This document shows positions 56,432 through 63,338 of a stretch of DNA of 64,000 nucleotides, piece by piece. The DNA lies in NCBI RefSeq assembly GCF_000745775.1, contig NZ_JQJY01000002.1, positions 310,001 through 374,000 on the forward strand, given 5' to 3'. Numbering within the stretch: the stretch's first letter is position 1; every line of letters starts with the position of its first letter. Made by a program: the position numbers and the translations under genes. The notes below the pieces were generated by a model. It saw only the letters and a program-made list of their open reading frames with translations, ran no database searches and was not told where the DNA came from. Origin of the DNA: Flavobacterium sp. ASV13 (lineage in GTDB: Bacteria > Bacteroidota > Bacteroidia > Flavobacteriales > Flavobacteriaceae).

Positions 56432-57850
56432 TTATAGTTTTATGAATTCAACTATTTTATTTGCAATTTCATTTTGTCCATTTTCGCTAATCAGATAATT
56501 TCTGTCATTATCATTTGTTAAATAGCCAATTTCTACTAATAATGCAGGGCATTTTGAGTTTTTAAGCACATAATAGTTTGCATCTTTAACCTCTCCTTTA
56601 GCAAGTTTTTCGCTTGAGATTTTATCAACTAAATTTTTAGCGTTCTCCTTTGATTTTTCGTAAAACTCATTTTGTTTTGAAACATATGCATTTACTCCAT
56701 TCTCATTCAGATTTTTTGAACTATTTACATGTAAAGAAATTACCAAGCTTGGGTTTATCTTGTTTATTTTCGATACTCTTTCACTTAACTGCACAAAACT
56801 ATCGTCGTTTCTAAGCAAAATAATTTCAATTTCATCTTTGCCATTCAGCTCGTTTATTTTTTTGGCAATATTTTCCACAATTTTCTTTTCTTGCTCCGCA
56901 CCTATTTGTGCTCCAGCATCTTCTCCGCCATGTCCAGCGTCAATTACTATAGTCTTTTTGCTGCCCAATGGTAATGGTTTGAAAGCAAATAATAAAAATA
57001 ACATCAGAATACCTGAAACAGCTAAAGATTTCATTATTAAAACTCTTGTTTTTGAAGTGATTTTTGTCATCATGATAAGTCGTTTTTTTGTTGATAAAAA
57101 ATTTAAATTACTAGTTAGATAAATGGGCTGCGAAGTACTTAATTTATTGAGCAAAAGCTTTTGATATAAACAAACATCATTGTGGGCATTTATTACATTT
57201 TCATCTGCCAAAAACTCATGATTAAGCTGAATGGCTTTTTTGTAGAAAATAAAAATAGGATTGAACCAAAACAACGTTTTCAAAATTTCTATAAAAATCA
57301 CATCAAGAGTATGTTTTTGCTTTACATGTGCAATTTCATGCGTAAACAATTCTTGTTCAACTAATCCATTTTCAAAATCTTTTTGATTTATGTAAATGGA
57401 ATTCCAAAAAGAATATGGCAAAGTTTCCTCTGAAAGTAAAACCATTCTTATGCCTTTATAAATAGTGATTTTAGACACTTTAGTCTTTGATGTGATTCTA
57501 TAAATATTTCGGATAAATCGATAGCTCAGTATTAAAGTAATTACGATGTAAATTATCCATAATAGATAAAGCCAATAATTAGTTTGTTCTTCTATGTTTC
57601 TAATTGTCACTTCTTCCTGAATTGGAAGAGCTTTTGCCGTTATGGCCTGAAACTTAATTACATTATTGTACGCAATAGGAATATCTTGTTGAATTTCAAA
57701 AGACATAAAAGACACTCCTATCGAAAAAAGTAAACCAACTAATAAAAAGTACCTGTTGAAGTGAAACATTTTTTCTTTTTGCAAGAATAAATGGTACACA
57801 ACCAAAAGAATAGTTAAACTAATCGTTGATTTTATAAGAAAGTCTGTCAT
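56432..57850 (-). CDS. M56 (BlaR1-like) membrane peptidase fused to an N-acetylmuramoyl-L-alanine amidase
   Basis: A 472-residue membrane protein. N-terminal hydrophobic segments (about 5-24, 33-52, 92-110, 270-290) hold the M56 peptidase with HEIAH (171-175) and third ligand E212 (NHEFLAD). After the last helix comes a complete Amidase_3 domain (about 299-472). Zinc ligands are H307 (DAGHGG), a glutamate near E320, and H374 (SLHVN); catalytic E440 lies in LVEIGY. Amidases of this type cut the stem peptide from N-acetylmuramic acid in peptidoglycan. Both active sites look intact. Start overlaps the blaI stop by 4 bases. Cell-wall sensing coupled to regulator cleavage is inference. Confidence 0.9.
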   Translation of the reverse strand: MTDFLIKSTISLTILLVVYHLFLQKEKMFHFNRYFLLVGLLFSIGVSFMSFEIQQDIPIAYNNVIKFQAITAKALPIQEEVTIRNIEEQTNYWLYLLWIIYIVITLILSYRFIRNIYRITSKTKVSKITIYKGIRMVLLSEETLPYSFWNSIYINQKDFENGLVEQELFTHEIAHVKQKHTLDVIFIEILKTLFWFNPIFIFYKKAIQLNHEFLADENVINAHNDVCLYQKLLLNKLSTSQPIYLTSNLNFLSTKKRLIMMTKITSKTRVLIMKSLAVSGILMLFLLFAFKPLPLGSKKTIVIDAGHGGEDAGAQIGAEQEKKIVENIAKKINELNGKDEIEIILLRNDDSFVQLSERVSKINKINPSLVISLHVNSSKNLNENGVNAYVSKQNEFYEKSKENAKNLVDKISSEKLAKGEVKDANYYVLKNSKCPALLVEIGYLTNDNDRNYLISENGQNEIANKIVEFIKL

Positions 57851-58218
57851 TTTTTCTTTTTTTGAATTTCCGAGTCGATTATTTTCTTAAGATCTTCTAA
57901 TTCTGAAGCGCTCAAATTTGTTTCAGTTGTAAAAAACGAAGCAAATTGTGATGCCGAGTTATTGAAGAAATTGCTGATCAATCCTTTTACGTGTTTCGAA
58001 AAATAATCTGTTTTTTTCACCAAAGGATAATATTCTCTCGAATTCCCGAATTCATTGTAAGCAACAAATTTTTTATCGATCATTCGTTTCAAAAGCGTTG
58101 CAACTGTTGTTGTAGCAGGTTTTGGTTCCGGATATGCTTCAAGCAAATCTTTCATGAAAGCTTTTTCAAGTTTCCATAAATGTTCCATTAATTGTTCTTC
58201 TGAGTTTGATAATTGCAT
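57847..58218 (-). CDS. blaI: BlaI/MecI-family transcriptional repressor
   Basis: A 123-residue winged-helix repressor: NSEEQLMEHLWKLEKAFMKDLLEAYP and TTTVATLLKRMIDKKFVAY are the helix-turn-helix (about 5-55), and the rest is the dimerisation domain. The family is inactivated by BlaR1-type proteolysis. First gene of an operon with the two M56 proteins; overlaps the next by 4 bases. A TACAAATGTA site, the core of BlaI operators, lies 1.6 kb upstream at 59798-59809, in front of a lipoprotein gene. No such site is seen in the 142 bases before blaI itself. Confidence 0.93.
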   Translation of the reverse strand: MQLSNSEEQLMEHLWKLEKAFMKDLLEAYPEPKPATTTVATLLKRMIDKKFVAYNEFGNSREYYPLVKKTDYFSKHVKGLISNFFNNSASQFASFFTTETNLSASELEDLKKIIDSEIQKKKK

Positions 58219-58221
58219 TTT

Positions 58222-58258
58222 TTAAGGTTCTAAGGTTCTGAGATACTAAGCTTCTAAG
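58222..58258. repeat. Short AAGGTTCT-type repetitive text
   Basis: Three near-copies of (C)TAAGGTT/TAAGCTT in 37 bases just upstream of blaI, a pattern that recurs between genes in flavobacteria. It is not a TACAnnTGTA operator. Confidence 0.45.
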
Positions 58259-58300
58259 GTTTTCTCTCTTGTTTGTTTTTTTTCTGAAGAATAAAATCTA

Positions 58301-58370
58301 TTCTTTATTCTTTATTCTTTATTCTTTATTCTTTATTCTTTATTCTTTATTCTTTATTCTTTATTCTTTA
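58301..58370. repeat. Tandem heptamer repeat, ten copies of TTCTTTA
   Basis: Exactly ten perfect copies of TTCTTTA. On the minus strand (TAAAGAA) the repeat supplies the last two codons and stop of the DUF6624-like gene and continues towards blaI, ending 82 bases before its start. Heptamers are prone to slippage. Changing the copy number would not alter the upstream protein but would alter the spacing of any promoter element of blaI. Confidence 0.9.
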
Positions 58371-59323
58371 ATATTTTCAAGTTTTTCCAATTCAGGCAAT
58401 TCTTTTTTATACGCTTCTAAATTCCATTCTATATTCATTTTTATTGCATAATCTGCTATAGGTCCGAGTCCAACTTCTGCGCGCCTTTTATCGACATTAT
58501 CTGGATCAATCAGCGGCGATATGTACCATTTATTCGTTTTTTTATTCTTTGCGCTTTGGCTTCCATAAATTTGATGCCTTCCCTCTCTTAAAGCTATTCT
58601 ATCTTCCAAATAAGCAAGATTTATTGGACTTGCATTACCATTTTTAACCGCGTGTCTCAACATTGGCAAATATTTTTGCTGGTATTTTAAATTAGAATGC
58701 TGAATAACCAAAAACAAAGTCTTATTTCCCTGAACACCAATAACATTTTTTCCTAGCCATCCCCTTTCGTCCAATATTTTCATGACCTTGATAAGATTAA
58801 TACTGTCCTTTCTTAGCATGATTTTACCAATACTATCAATTTTTTTCTTGTCGGATTTTGGAGACTTATAAACATTCATAAATTCTCCGCGAATTTCCTG
58901 ATCTTCAATATAAATTTCCGAAAGTTCTTTTTCCAGCTCCTTATCGTAATTTGTTCCAATAATCTCTAACTTCTTTTGCAGTTTCTCAATTGTTTTTTCC
59001 CATTCTTTTTCTGAATGCAACGATTTTAAATCCATTTCAATTTGAAGTTCATCCATGTTTTGAAATCCATTGTCAATAGCTAAATTCAACCATTTAAATG
59101 CCTTTTTATTCTCTTTTGCCATAGACGCGGAACATCCTGCACTGTAAAAATTTTTCGCAGATTTTTGTTCTATTTTAAAAGCTTTTTCATAATAAGCAAC
59201 AGACATTTTATAGTTTTCCTTCCCGTAGCAGGAATCTGCTTTGCGAACCCATTCTTTATAAGTTTGCGCTTTCGCGGAAAAACAAATCATGACAATAAAA
59301 CTAAAAGCGATTATTCTTTTCAT
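58361..59323 (-). CDS. DUF6624-like exported protein with TPR-like N-terminus
   Basis: A 320-residue protein with a signal peptide (about 1-19, ending AKAQT). Residues about 20-110 look like tetratricopeptide helices (ADSCYGKENYKMSVAYYEKAF; AGCSASMAKENKKAFKWLNLAI). The C-terminal region (about 180-320), with RGWLGKNVIG, QHSNLKYQQKYLPMLRHAV and DRIALREGRHQIYGSQ, fits the DUF6624 family. Its last codons lie within a heptamer repeat. Function unknown; placement next to the BlaI system suggests an envelope role. Confidence 0.75.
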   Translation of the reverse strand: MKRIIAFSFIVMICFSAKAQTYKEWVRKADSCYGKENYKMSVAYYEKAFKIEQKSAKNFYSAGCSASMAKENKKAFKWLNLAIDNGFQNMDELQIEMDLKSLHSEKEWEKTIEKLQKKLEIIGTNYDKELEKELSEIYIEDQEIRGEFMNVYKSPKSDKKKIDSIGKIMLRKDSINLIKVMKILDERGWLGKNVIGVQGNKTLFLVIQHSNLKYQQKYLPMLRHAVKNGNASPINLAYLEDRIALREGRHQIYGSQSAKNKKTNKWYISPLIDPDNVDKRRAEVGLGPIADYAIKMNIEWNLEAYKKELPELEKLENIKE

Positions 59324-59340
59324 GGTTGATTGTGAGCAGT

Positions 59341-59763
59341 TTATTTAATATTTTGTTCCGAGATTAATTCGCCTTTATTGTAATTTTTAATGCTTTTCAA
59401 TTTTCCTTTATCCGAATAGAATTTCCATTCTCCAAAATAAAACCAATGCGTTTCAACCGAATTCGTTTCTAATTTTGTTTTCCCTTTTGATTCTAGTTTT
59501 CCGTTTTCGTAATAACTTTTTACAATACAAATTCCGTTTTTATATTTTTCTGTTTTATAAATTTTTCCGTTGATATAGGATTTCCACTTTTTTACCGGAA
59601 CATCATGTTTGTAATATTCATACGATTTATAAGTCGTGCTGTCTTGGACATAATTATCAATCCAAACACCTTCTTTCTTATGATCAATTTTCTGATTGAC
59701 CGGTTGGCTTTTACAACTTAATAGCAGTAATCCACAAAAAAATAATAAAAAATGATTTTTCAT
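59341..59763 (-). CDS. MORN-repeat/YwqK-like lipoprotein under a BlaI-type operator
   Basis: A 140-residue lipoprotein; I choose the ATG at 59763, which gives a signal ending LLSC (lipidated Cys17). The upstream ATG at 59793 lies within the operator region. The mature part has MORN-like Tyr/Gly repeats (YYKHDVPVKKWKSYINGK, YYENGKLESKGK, FYSDKGKLKSIKNYNKGE). Databases often call such proteins toxin-antitoxin YwqK antitoxins, which the context does not support. Two BlaI-type sites lie just upstream. Function unknown. Confidence 0.78.
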   Translation of the reverse strand: MKNHFLLFFCGLLLLSCKSQPVNQKIDHKKEGVWIDNYVQDSTTYKSYEYYKHDVPVKKWKSYINGKIYKTEKYKNGICIVKSYYENGKLESKGKTKLETNSVETHWFYFGEWKFYSDKGKLKSIKNYNKGELISEQNIK

Positions 59764-59777
59764 AAAAATGATAATTT

Positions 59778-59831
59778 CTACATTTATAGACATTGCTCTA
59801 CAAATGTAGAAATAAAAATCAAACGTGCAAC
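59778..59831 (-). promoter_or_regulatory. Promoter with two BlaI-type operator sites
   Basis: CTACAAATGTAG (59798-59809) is a palindrome with the BlaI/MecI core TACAnnTGTA. CTACATTTATAG (59778-59789) is the same site with one change, 20 bases away centre to centre. Read on the minus strand, TACATTTG (59808-59801) is also a perfect TAnnTTTG -7 box, and GTTG (59831-59828) lies 19 bases upstream of it. So one operator covers the -7 element and the other the start of transcription. Confidence 0.7.
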
Positions 59832-59866
59832 TTTTGTAGCAAAATTTTTATTCCATTAAAATTTTA

Positions 59867-60304
59867 CTATTGTTTATCAGGTTCTTGAATAGAAATTGGA
59901 AGATGAAATTCAGCCGCTACCACTTTGCCGTTTAGTTTGCCAGGTATCCATTTTTGAGACAACCTTAATACTCTTAAAGCTTCTTCACCAGTGCCGTAGC
60001 CAAGATCTTTGACAACATGCATATCGGTTAGTGAGCCATCTTTTTGGACTATAAAAGTAACCTTTATGGTTCCTTTTAACACAATTCCGGTTGGCATTGA
60101 TGGCACTTTGTAAAAATGGCCTGCAAATTTATAAAACTCCGGCATGCCACCAGGATATGTTGGCTTTTCGGTCAAATCTGCTGTTTGATAATAACCTGCT
60201 TGGGGTTTTGCTTCTTGCGCAATAGTTCTGAGATTATAAAACAAAATAAAAGCAAAACACAAAACTATTTTTATCTTGGAAACCGAATTTAATTTTGAGA
60301 TCAT
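59867..60304 (-). CDS. Secreted single-domain TonB C-terminal protein
   Basis: A 145-residue protein with an N-terminal export signal (about 12-30, ending TIAQE) and a TonB C-terminal domain (about 48-140: PTYPGGMPEFYKFAGHFYKVP, VQKDGSLTDMHVVKDLGYG). It lacks the cytoplasmic tail and long Pro-rich linker of a true TonB, so energy transfer is unlikely. Its domain is close to that at the end of the M56-TonB fusion (same YPGG.EFYKF and VVKDLG blocks), which suggests a common origin. Role unknown. Confidence 0.8.
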   Translation of the reverse strand: MISKLNSVSKIKIVLCFAFILFYNLRTIAQEAKPQAGYYQTADLTEKPTYPGGMPEFYKFAGHFYKVPSMPTGIVLKGTIKVTFIVQKDGSLTDMHVVKDLGYGTGEEALRVLRLSQKWIPGKLNGKVVAAEFHLPISIQEPDKQ

Positions 60305-60421
60305 AGCGGTATTTTTTTAGTTATTTCCTTATAAAAATAGTAATTTAATTCAAATGTGTTAATTATAATCTTAAGATACTAAGTATCAAAAAACTGAGTG
60401 GACAATATGATCAAAAAATTT

Positions 60422-60569
60422 AACCGCAAAGAGCGCAAAGTTTTTTCTAAGATTACGACTATAAACGCAAAGTTCGCAAAGCTATACTTGGAAAGCTTTG
60501 CGAACTTTTATAAATCTTACTTCAAAAATCTTAGCGAACTTTGCGTAAATCTTAGCGCTCTTTGCGGTT
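60422..60569. repeat. AACCGCAAAG-family composite inverted repeat
   Basis: The outer arms 60422-60440 and 60551-60569 match with one mismatch. An inner perfect 15-base stem (60469-60483 with 60494-60508, AAAGTTCGCAAAGCT) lies inside. It sits between the single-domain TonB gene and the end of the peptidase gene and probably stops transcription from the peptidase gene. Confidence 0.8.
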
Positions 60570-60574
60570 AAACC

Positions 60575-61963
60575 TTACTTAGAAAGCTCCACAAAATACT
60601 TGTAAAACAACGGAATAGTTTCAATTCCTTTCAAGTAATTAAAGATTCCGAAATGTTCGTTTGGCGAGTGAATGGCATCGCTATCCAAACCAAATCCCAT
60701 AAGGATCGTTTTGCTTTTTAATTCTTTTTCAAACAAAGCCACAATTGGAATACTTCCTCCAGAACGAACCGGAATTGCAGGAACTCCAAACGTTTCTGTA
60801 TAGGCTTTATTCGCCGCTTGATATCCTATGCTGTCAATTGGCGTTACATAACCTTGTCCACCGTGGTGAGGCGTTACTTTTACCGTAACTCCGGCCGGAG
60901 CAATACTTGTAAAATGTTTTGTAAACAATTCTGTAATCTCTTCCCAATCCTGATTTGGAACCAAACGCATTGAGATTTTAGCAAAAGCTTTACTCGCAAT
61001 AACCGTTTTTGCTCCTTCGCCAGTGTAACCGCCCCAAATTCCGTTTACGTCTAAAGTTGGACGGATAGAATTGCGTTCGTTTGTTACATAACCTTTTTCG
61101 CCGTAAACATCATTTAAGTCTAAAGCTTTTTTATATTTTTCTAAGCTGAAAGGCGCTTTTGCCATTTCGGCTCTTTCTTCTGCGGATAATTCCTGAACTT
61201 TATCATAGAATCCCGGAATTGTAATATGATTGTCTTCGTCGTGAAGCGAAGCGATCATTTTTGCCAAAATATTAATTGGGTTCGCCACTGCTCCACCGTA
61301 TAAACCTGAATGCAAATCGCGGTTTGGACCTGTAACTTCTACCTCAACATAACTTAAACCTCTTAAACCTGTCGTAATTGATGGTTGTTGGTTAGAAATC
61401 ATTCCTGTATCAGAAATCAGGATAACGTCGTTTTTCAGTTTTTCCTGATTGCGTTCTACGAACCAAGCCAAACTTGCAGAACCTACTTCTTCCTCGCCTT
61501 CGATCATGAATTTTACGTTACATGGCAAAGTGTTGCTTTGTACCATTAATTCAAGCGCTTTTACGTGCATGTACATCTGACCTTTGTCGTCACATGCTCC
61601 ACGTGCGAAGATGGCACCTTCTGGATGAATGTCTGTAGTTTTGATAACCGGTTCAAATGGTGGTGAAGTCCATAATTCTAATGGATCTGGCGGTTGAACA
61701 TCGTAGTGTCCGTAAACTAAAACCGTTGGAAGATTTGGATCTATTATTTTCTCTCCGTAGATAATTGGGTAACCAGGAGTGTCGCAAGTTTCGACATAAT
61801 CGCATCCTGCTTTTGATAAACTTTCTTTTACAGCCTCTGCTGTGTCAATAACATCTTGAGAATATGCAGTGTCAGCACTTACCGACGGAATCTTTAATAA
61901 TTCGATCAATTCATTGATAAACCGATCTTTATGTTGTTGAACGTAGGACTTAATATTTTCCAT
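60575..61963 (-). CDS. M20 family dipeptidase
   Basis: Zinc-dependent dipeptidase or carboxypeptidase of 462 residues, cytoplasmic. First metal ligand motif VYGHYDVQP (about 83-91), bridging Asp in RGACDDKGQ, catalytic Glu-Glu in EGEEEVGS (about 155-162), and a dimerisation domain from LHSGLYGG to about 390. The length and the DPLELWTSPPFEP block fit the CNDP/PepV-like group common in Bacteroidota. It starts 110 bases from the divergent tRNA gene. Confidence 0.93.
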   Translation of the reverse strand: MENIKSYVQQHKDRFINELIELLKIPSVSADTAYSQDVIDTAEAVKESLSKAGCDYVETCDTPGYPIIYGEKIIDPNLPTVLVYGHYDVQPPDPLELWTSPPFEPVIKTTDIHPEGAIFARGACDDKGQMYMHVKALELMVQSNTLPCNVKFMIEGEEEVGSASLAWFVERNQEKLKNDVILISDTGMISNQQPSITTGLRGLSYVEVEVTGPNRDLHSGLYGGAVANPINILAKMIASLHDEDNHITIPGFYDKVQELSAEERAEMAKAPFSLEKYKKALDLNDVYGEKGYVTNERNSIRPTLDVNGIWGGYTGEGAKTVIASKAFAKISMRLVPNQDWEEITELFTKHFTSIAPAGVTVKVTPHHGGQGYVTPIDSIGYQAANKAYTETFGVPAIPVRSGGSIPIVALFEKELKSKTILMGFGLDSDAIHSPNEHFGIFNYLKGIETIPLFYKYFVELSK

Positions 61964-62029
61964 TTAAATTATTTTTATAGAAACCCAAAAGTACCAAAAA
62001 GAAAATTAATATTTTTTTTGAAATTTTTC

Positions 62030-62059
62030 TTTGAATATTCGAAAGTATGCTTATCTTTG
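62030..62059 (+). promoter_or_regulatory. tRNA-Leu promoter
   Basis: TTTG (62030-62033), 18 bases, TATCTTTG (62052-62059): an exact match to the Bacteroidota housekeeping promoter, 13 bases before the tRNA. It serves as the internal reference for other promoter calls in this window. Confidence 0.88.
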
Positions 62060-62072
62060 CACCCACAATTAC

Positions 62073-62157
62073 GCGGATATGGTGAAATTGGTAGACATGC
62101 CAGACTTAGGATCTGGTGCCGCAAGGCGTGTAGGTTCGAGTCCTATTATCCGCACCA
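62073..62157 (+). tRNA. tRNA-Leu (UAG anticodon)
   Basis: An 85-base cloverleaf including the encoded CCA. The acceptor stem GCGGATA (62073-62079) pairs with TATCCGC (62147-62153), with discriminator A. The anticodon stem CCAGA/TCTGG holds the loop CTTAGGA with anticodon TAG. A long variable arm (TGCCGCAAGGCGT) and GGTTCGAGTCC T-arm fit a class II leucine tRNA. It reads CUN codons. The 3' end borders an accessory region. Confidence 0.97.
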
Positions 62158-62162
62158 ACAAC

Positions 62163-62205
62163 AAGACTTAAGACACTGTTAATCAGTCAACTTAAGTCTT
62201 TTTTG
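62163..62205 (+). terminator. Terminator after tRNA-Leu
   Basis: AAGACTTAAG (62163-62172) pairs exactly with CTTAAGTCTT (62191-62200), with an inner ACTG/CAGT stem and a T run after it. Confidence 0.85.
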
Positions 62206-62652
62206 TTTTTATTTTACCCCCAATTTTACCCCTTTTTTAGTTTGTTAATGCAAATTAACCTACTGTAATCTGCATAAACTCCTAAGTGTTCGTGACATGT
62301 ATTAACCTATTATTTGACACTATAAATAAAACTTAAAAAGACAGAAATTATAATATTTGTTTAAAATTCAAAGATTAGGTTGCTCAATTTAAAGGGCGGG
62401 TAGATATAAAAAAATTAGCAGAGGGGGTAGCTTTAAGCATGGTACTTCTCCATGAAGAGCCAAAGGGTAATATTATAAATTTTGGTATATATAATATACT
62501 GCACATGTAATCGGCTATATAATTACAGTAAGATTATGGCAAAAATCGTATCTTTAGATGACAGTAATTTGTGGTGCTGTAATACAATATTTAAACCCAT
62601 CTTAAGGACGGGTTTAGTTTATCAAATCATAAGTTCAAGCCTAAAAAAAAAC
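62206..62652. other. Non-coding stretch between tRNA-Leu and the accessory cassette
   Basis: About 450 bases with no convincing gene. It contains ACCCC-rich text near 62215-62235. A hairpin TAAACCC (62592-62598)/GGGTTTA (62610-62616) lies just beyond the end of the minus-strand cassette. Reading frames on the plus strand here are short and unlike proteins. No duplicate of the tRNA 3' end is visible inside the window. Confidence 0.45.
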
Positions 62653-62757
62653 TTAATTTTTTGGTAGAGGGGTATTATCCTCTGATTTTTCTCTTCGATC
62701 TTCTGGAAATGATGGTCTTTCAAGTGGTTGTGTTTGGGGTTCGTCGTCGTCTAACAT
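62653..62757 (-). CDS. 34-residue hydrophilic peptide, coupled to the membrane protein gene
   Basis: ATG at 62757, stop at 62653. The peptide is charged and Pro-rich (MLDDDEPQ, EDRREKSEDN, LPKN end) with no hydrophobic segment. Its start overlaps the stop of the upstream membrane protein gene (ATGTTAG, 62757-62751), the usual sign of translational coupling, and codon use looks natural. Not recognised. A small subunit or regulator of the membrane protein is possible. Chance overlap cannot be excluded. Confidence 0.5.
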   Translation of the reverse strand: MLDDDEPQTQPLERPSFPEDRREKSEDNTPLPKN

Positions 62758-63281
62758 AATTGAGTATTTTTAATGATTAAAATTGTAGATATAAAGAACA
62801 AAGTAACTAATGTTAAAATTATAAAAGTTTTTGAAACATATAAATCAAATGATCGAGTATCGTTAATTTTTGTATTTTCATCCGTTATACGTATTAACCT
62901 ATCTATTAAATCATCTTCAAAATTTATTTTTTGCTCCTCTTCAACTAAACTGTTATAATCTGGAATAGTAATTTTTTGATATTTTCTGATCGATTTTAAA
63001 TAGGAAATATTAGGGTAATTAAACCCCCTTAAATAATTATTATATGATTTTATCAGAAATAATATACTCATAGCAATGAAACAAATTGCAAGCGAAAATA
63101 ATATCCCTAGCAAGACATTACATTCGAGATGTTTAAAAAGATAATCATTTGAAAAAAAATATGAAATAAATCCAATTAGTAAAGAAATTATACCAACAAG
63201 AACATTAATAGAATCATCTAATTTTGATCTTCTATTTAATTCACGATCATAAATATATTTATAAAACTCAAAGTCATTCAT
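62751..63281 (-). CDS. Hypothetical three-helix membrane protein of the accessory cassette
   Basis: A 176-residue protein with no recognised family. It has a charged N-terminal helix (FYKYIYDRELNRRSKLDD, about 6-23), hydrophobic segments at about 25-43, 54-77 and 148-170, and a cytoplasmic-looking segment between the last two (about 80-147, rich in Asp, Glu, Lys). This order is reminiscent of small membrane effectors in bacterial conflict systems, but no signature confirms it. It lies 57 bases downstream of a KAP-like NTPase gene and overlaps the next small gene. Low GC suggests transfer. Confidence 0.65.
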   Translation of the reverse strand: MNDFEFYKYIYDRELNRRSKLDDSINVLVGIISLLIGFISYFFSNDYLFKHLECNVLLGILFSLAICFIAMSILFLIKSYNNYLRGFNYPNISYLKSIRKYQKITIPDYNSLVEEEQKINFEDDLIDRLIRITDENTKINDTRSFDLYVSKTFIILTLVTLFFISTILIIKNTQLC

Positions 63282-63338
63282 TTTTAAAAAATATAAGATT
63301 AATCATTAAACTTAATTACATAAAAAATAAATTTTACT

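Noticed and set aside
58219..58300. BlaI operator in front of blaI
   Set aside because: I looked for TACAnnTGTA here and found none; only AAGGTTCT-type repeats and T-rich text.
58301..58370. Possible CRISPR array
   Set aside because: The repeat unit is 7 bases with no spacers and no cas genes lie nearby. It is a simple tandem repeat.
59341..59763. Toxin-antitoxin pair based on the YwqK-like protein
   Set aside because: It is a lipoprotein with MORN-like repeats and no toxin partner; the antitoxin label in databases is not supported here.
62225..62300. Minus-strand fragment that could be an integrase remnant near the tRNA 3' end
   Set aside because: The open stretch is only about 24 codons between stops and matches no integrase motif; too short to support.
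62482..62667. 61-residue plus-strand frame after tRNA-Leu
   Set aside because: It runs through a hairpin, overlaps the better-supported small minus-strand gene and has an unnatural composition.
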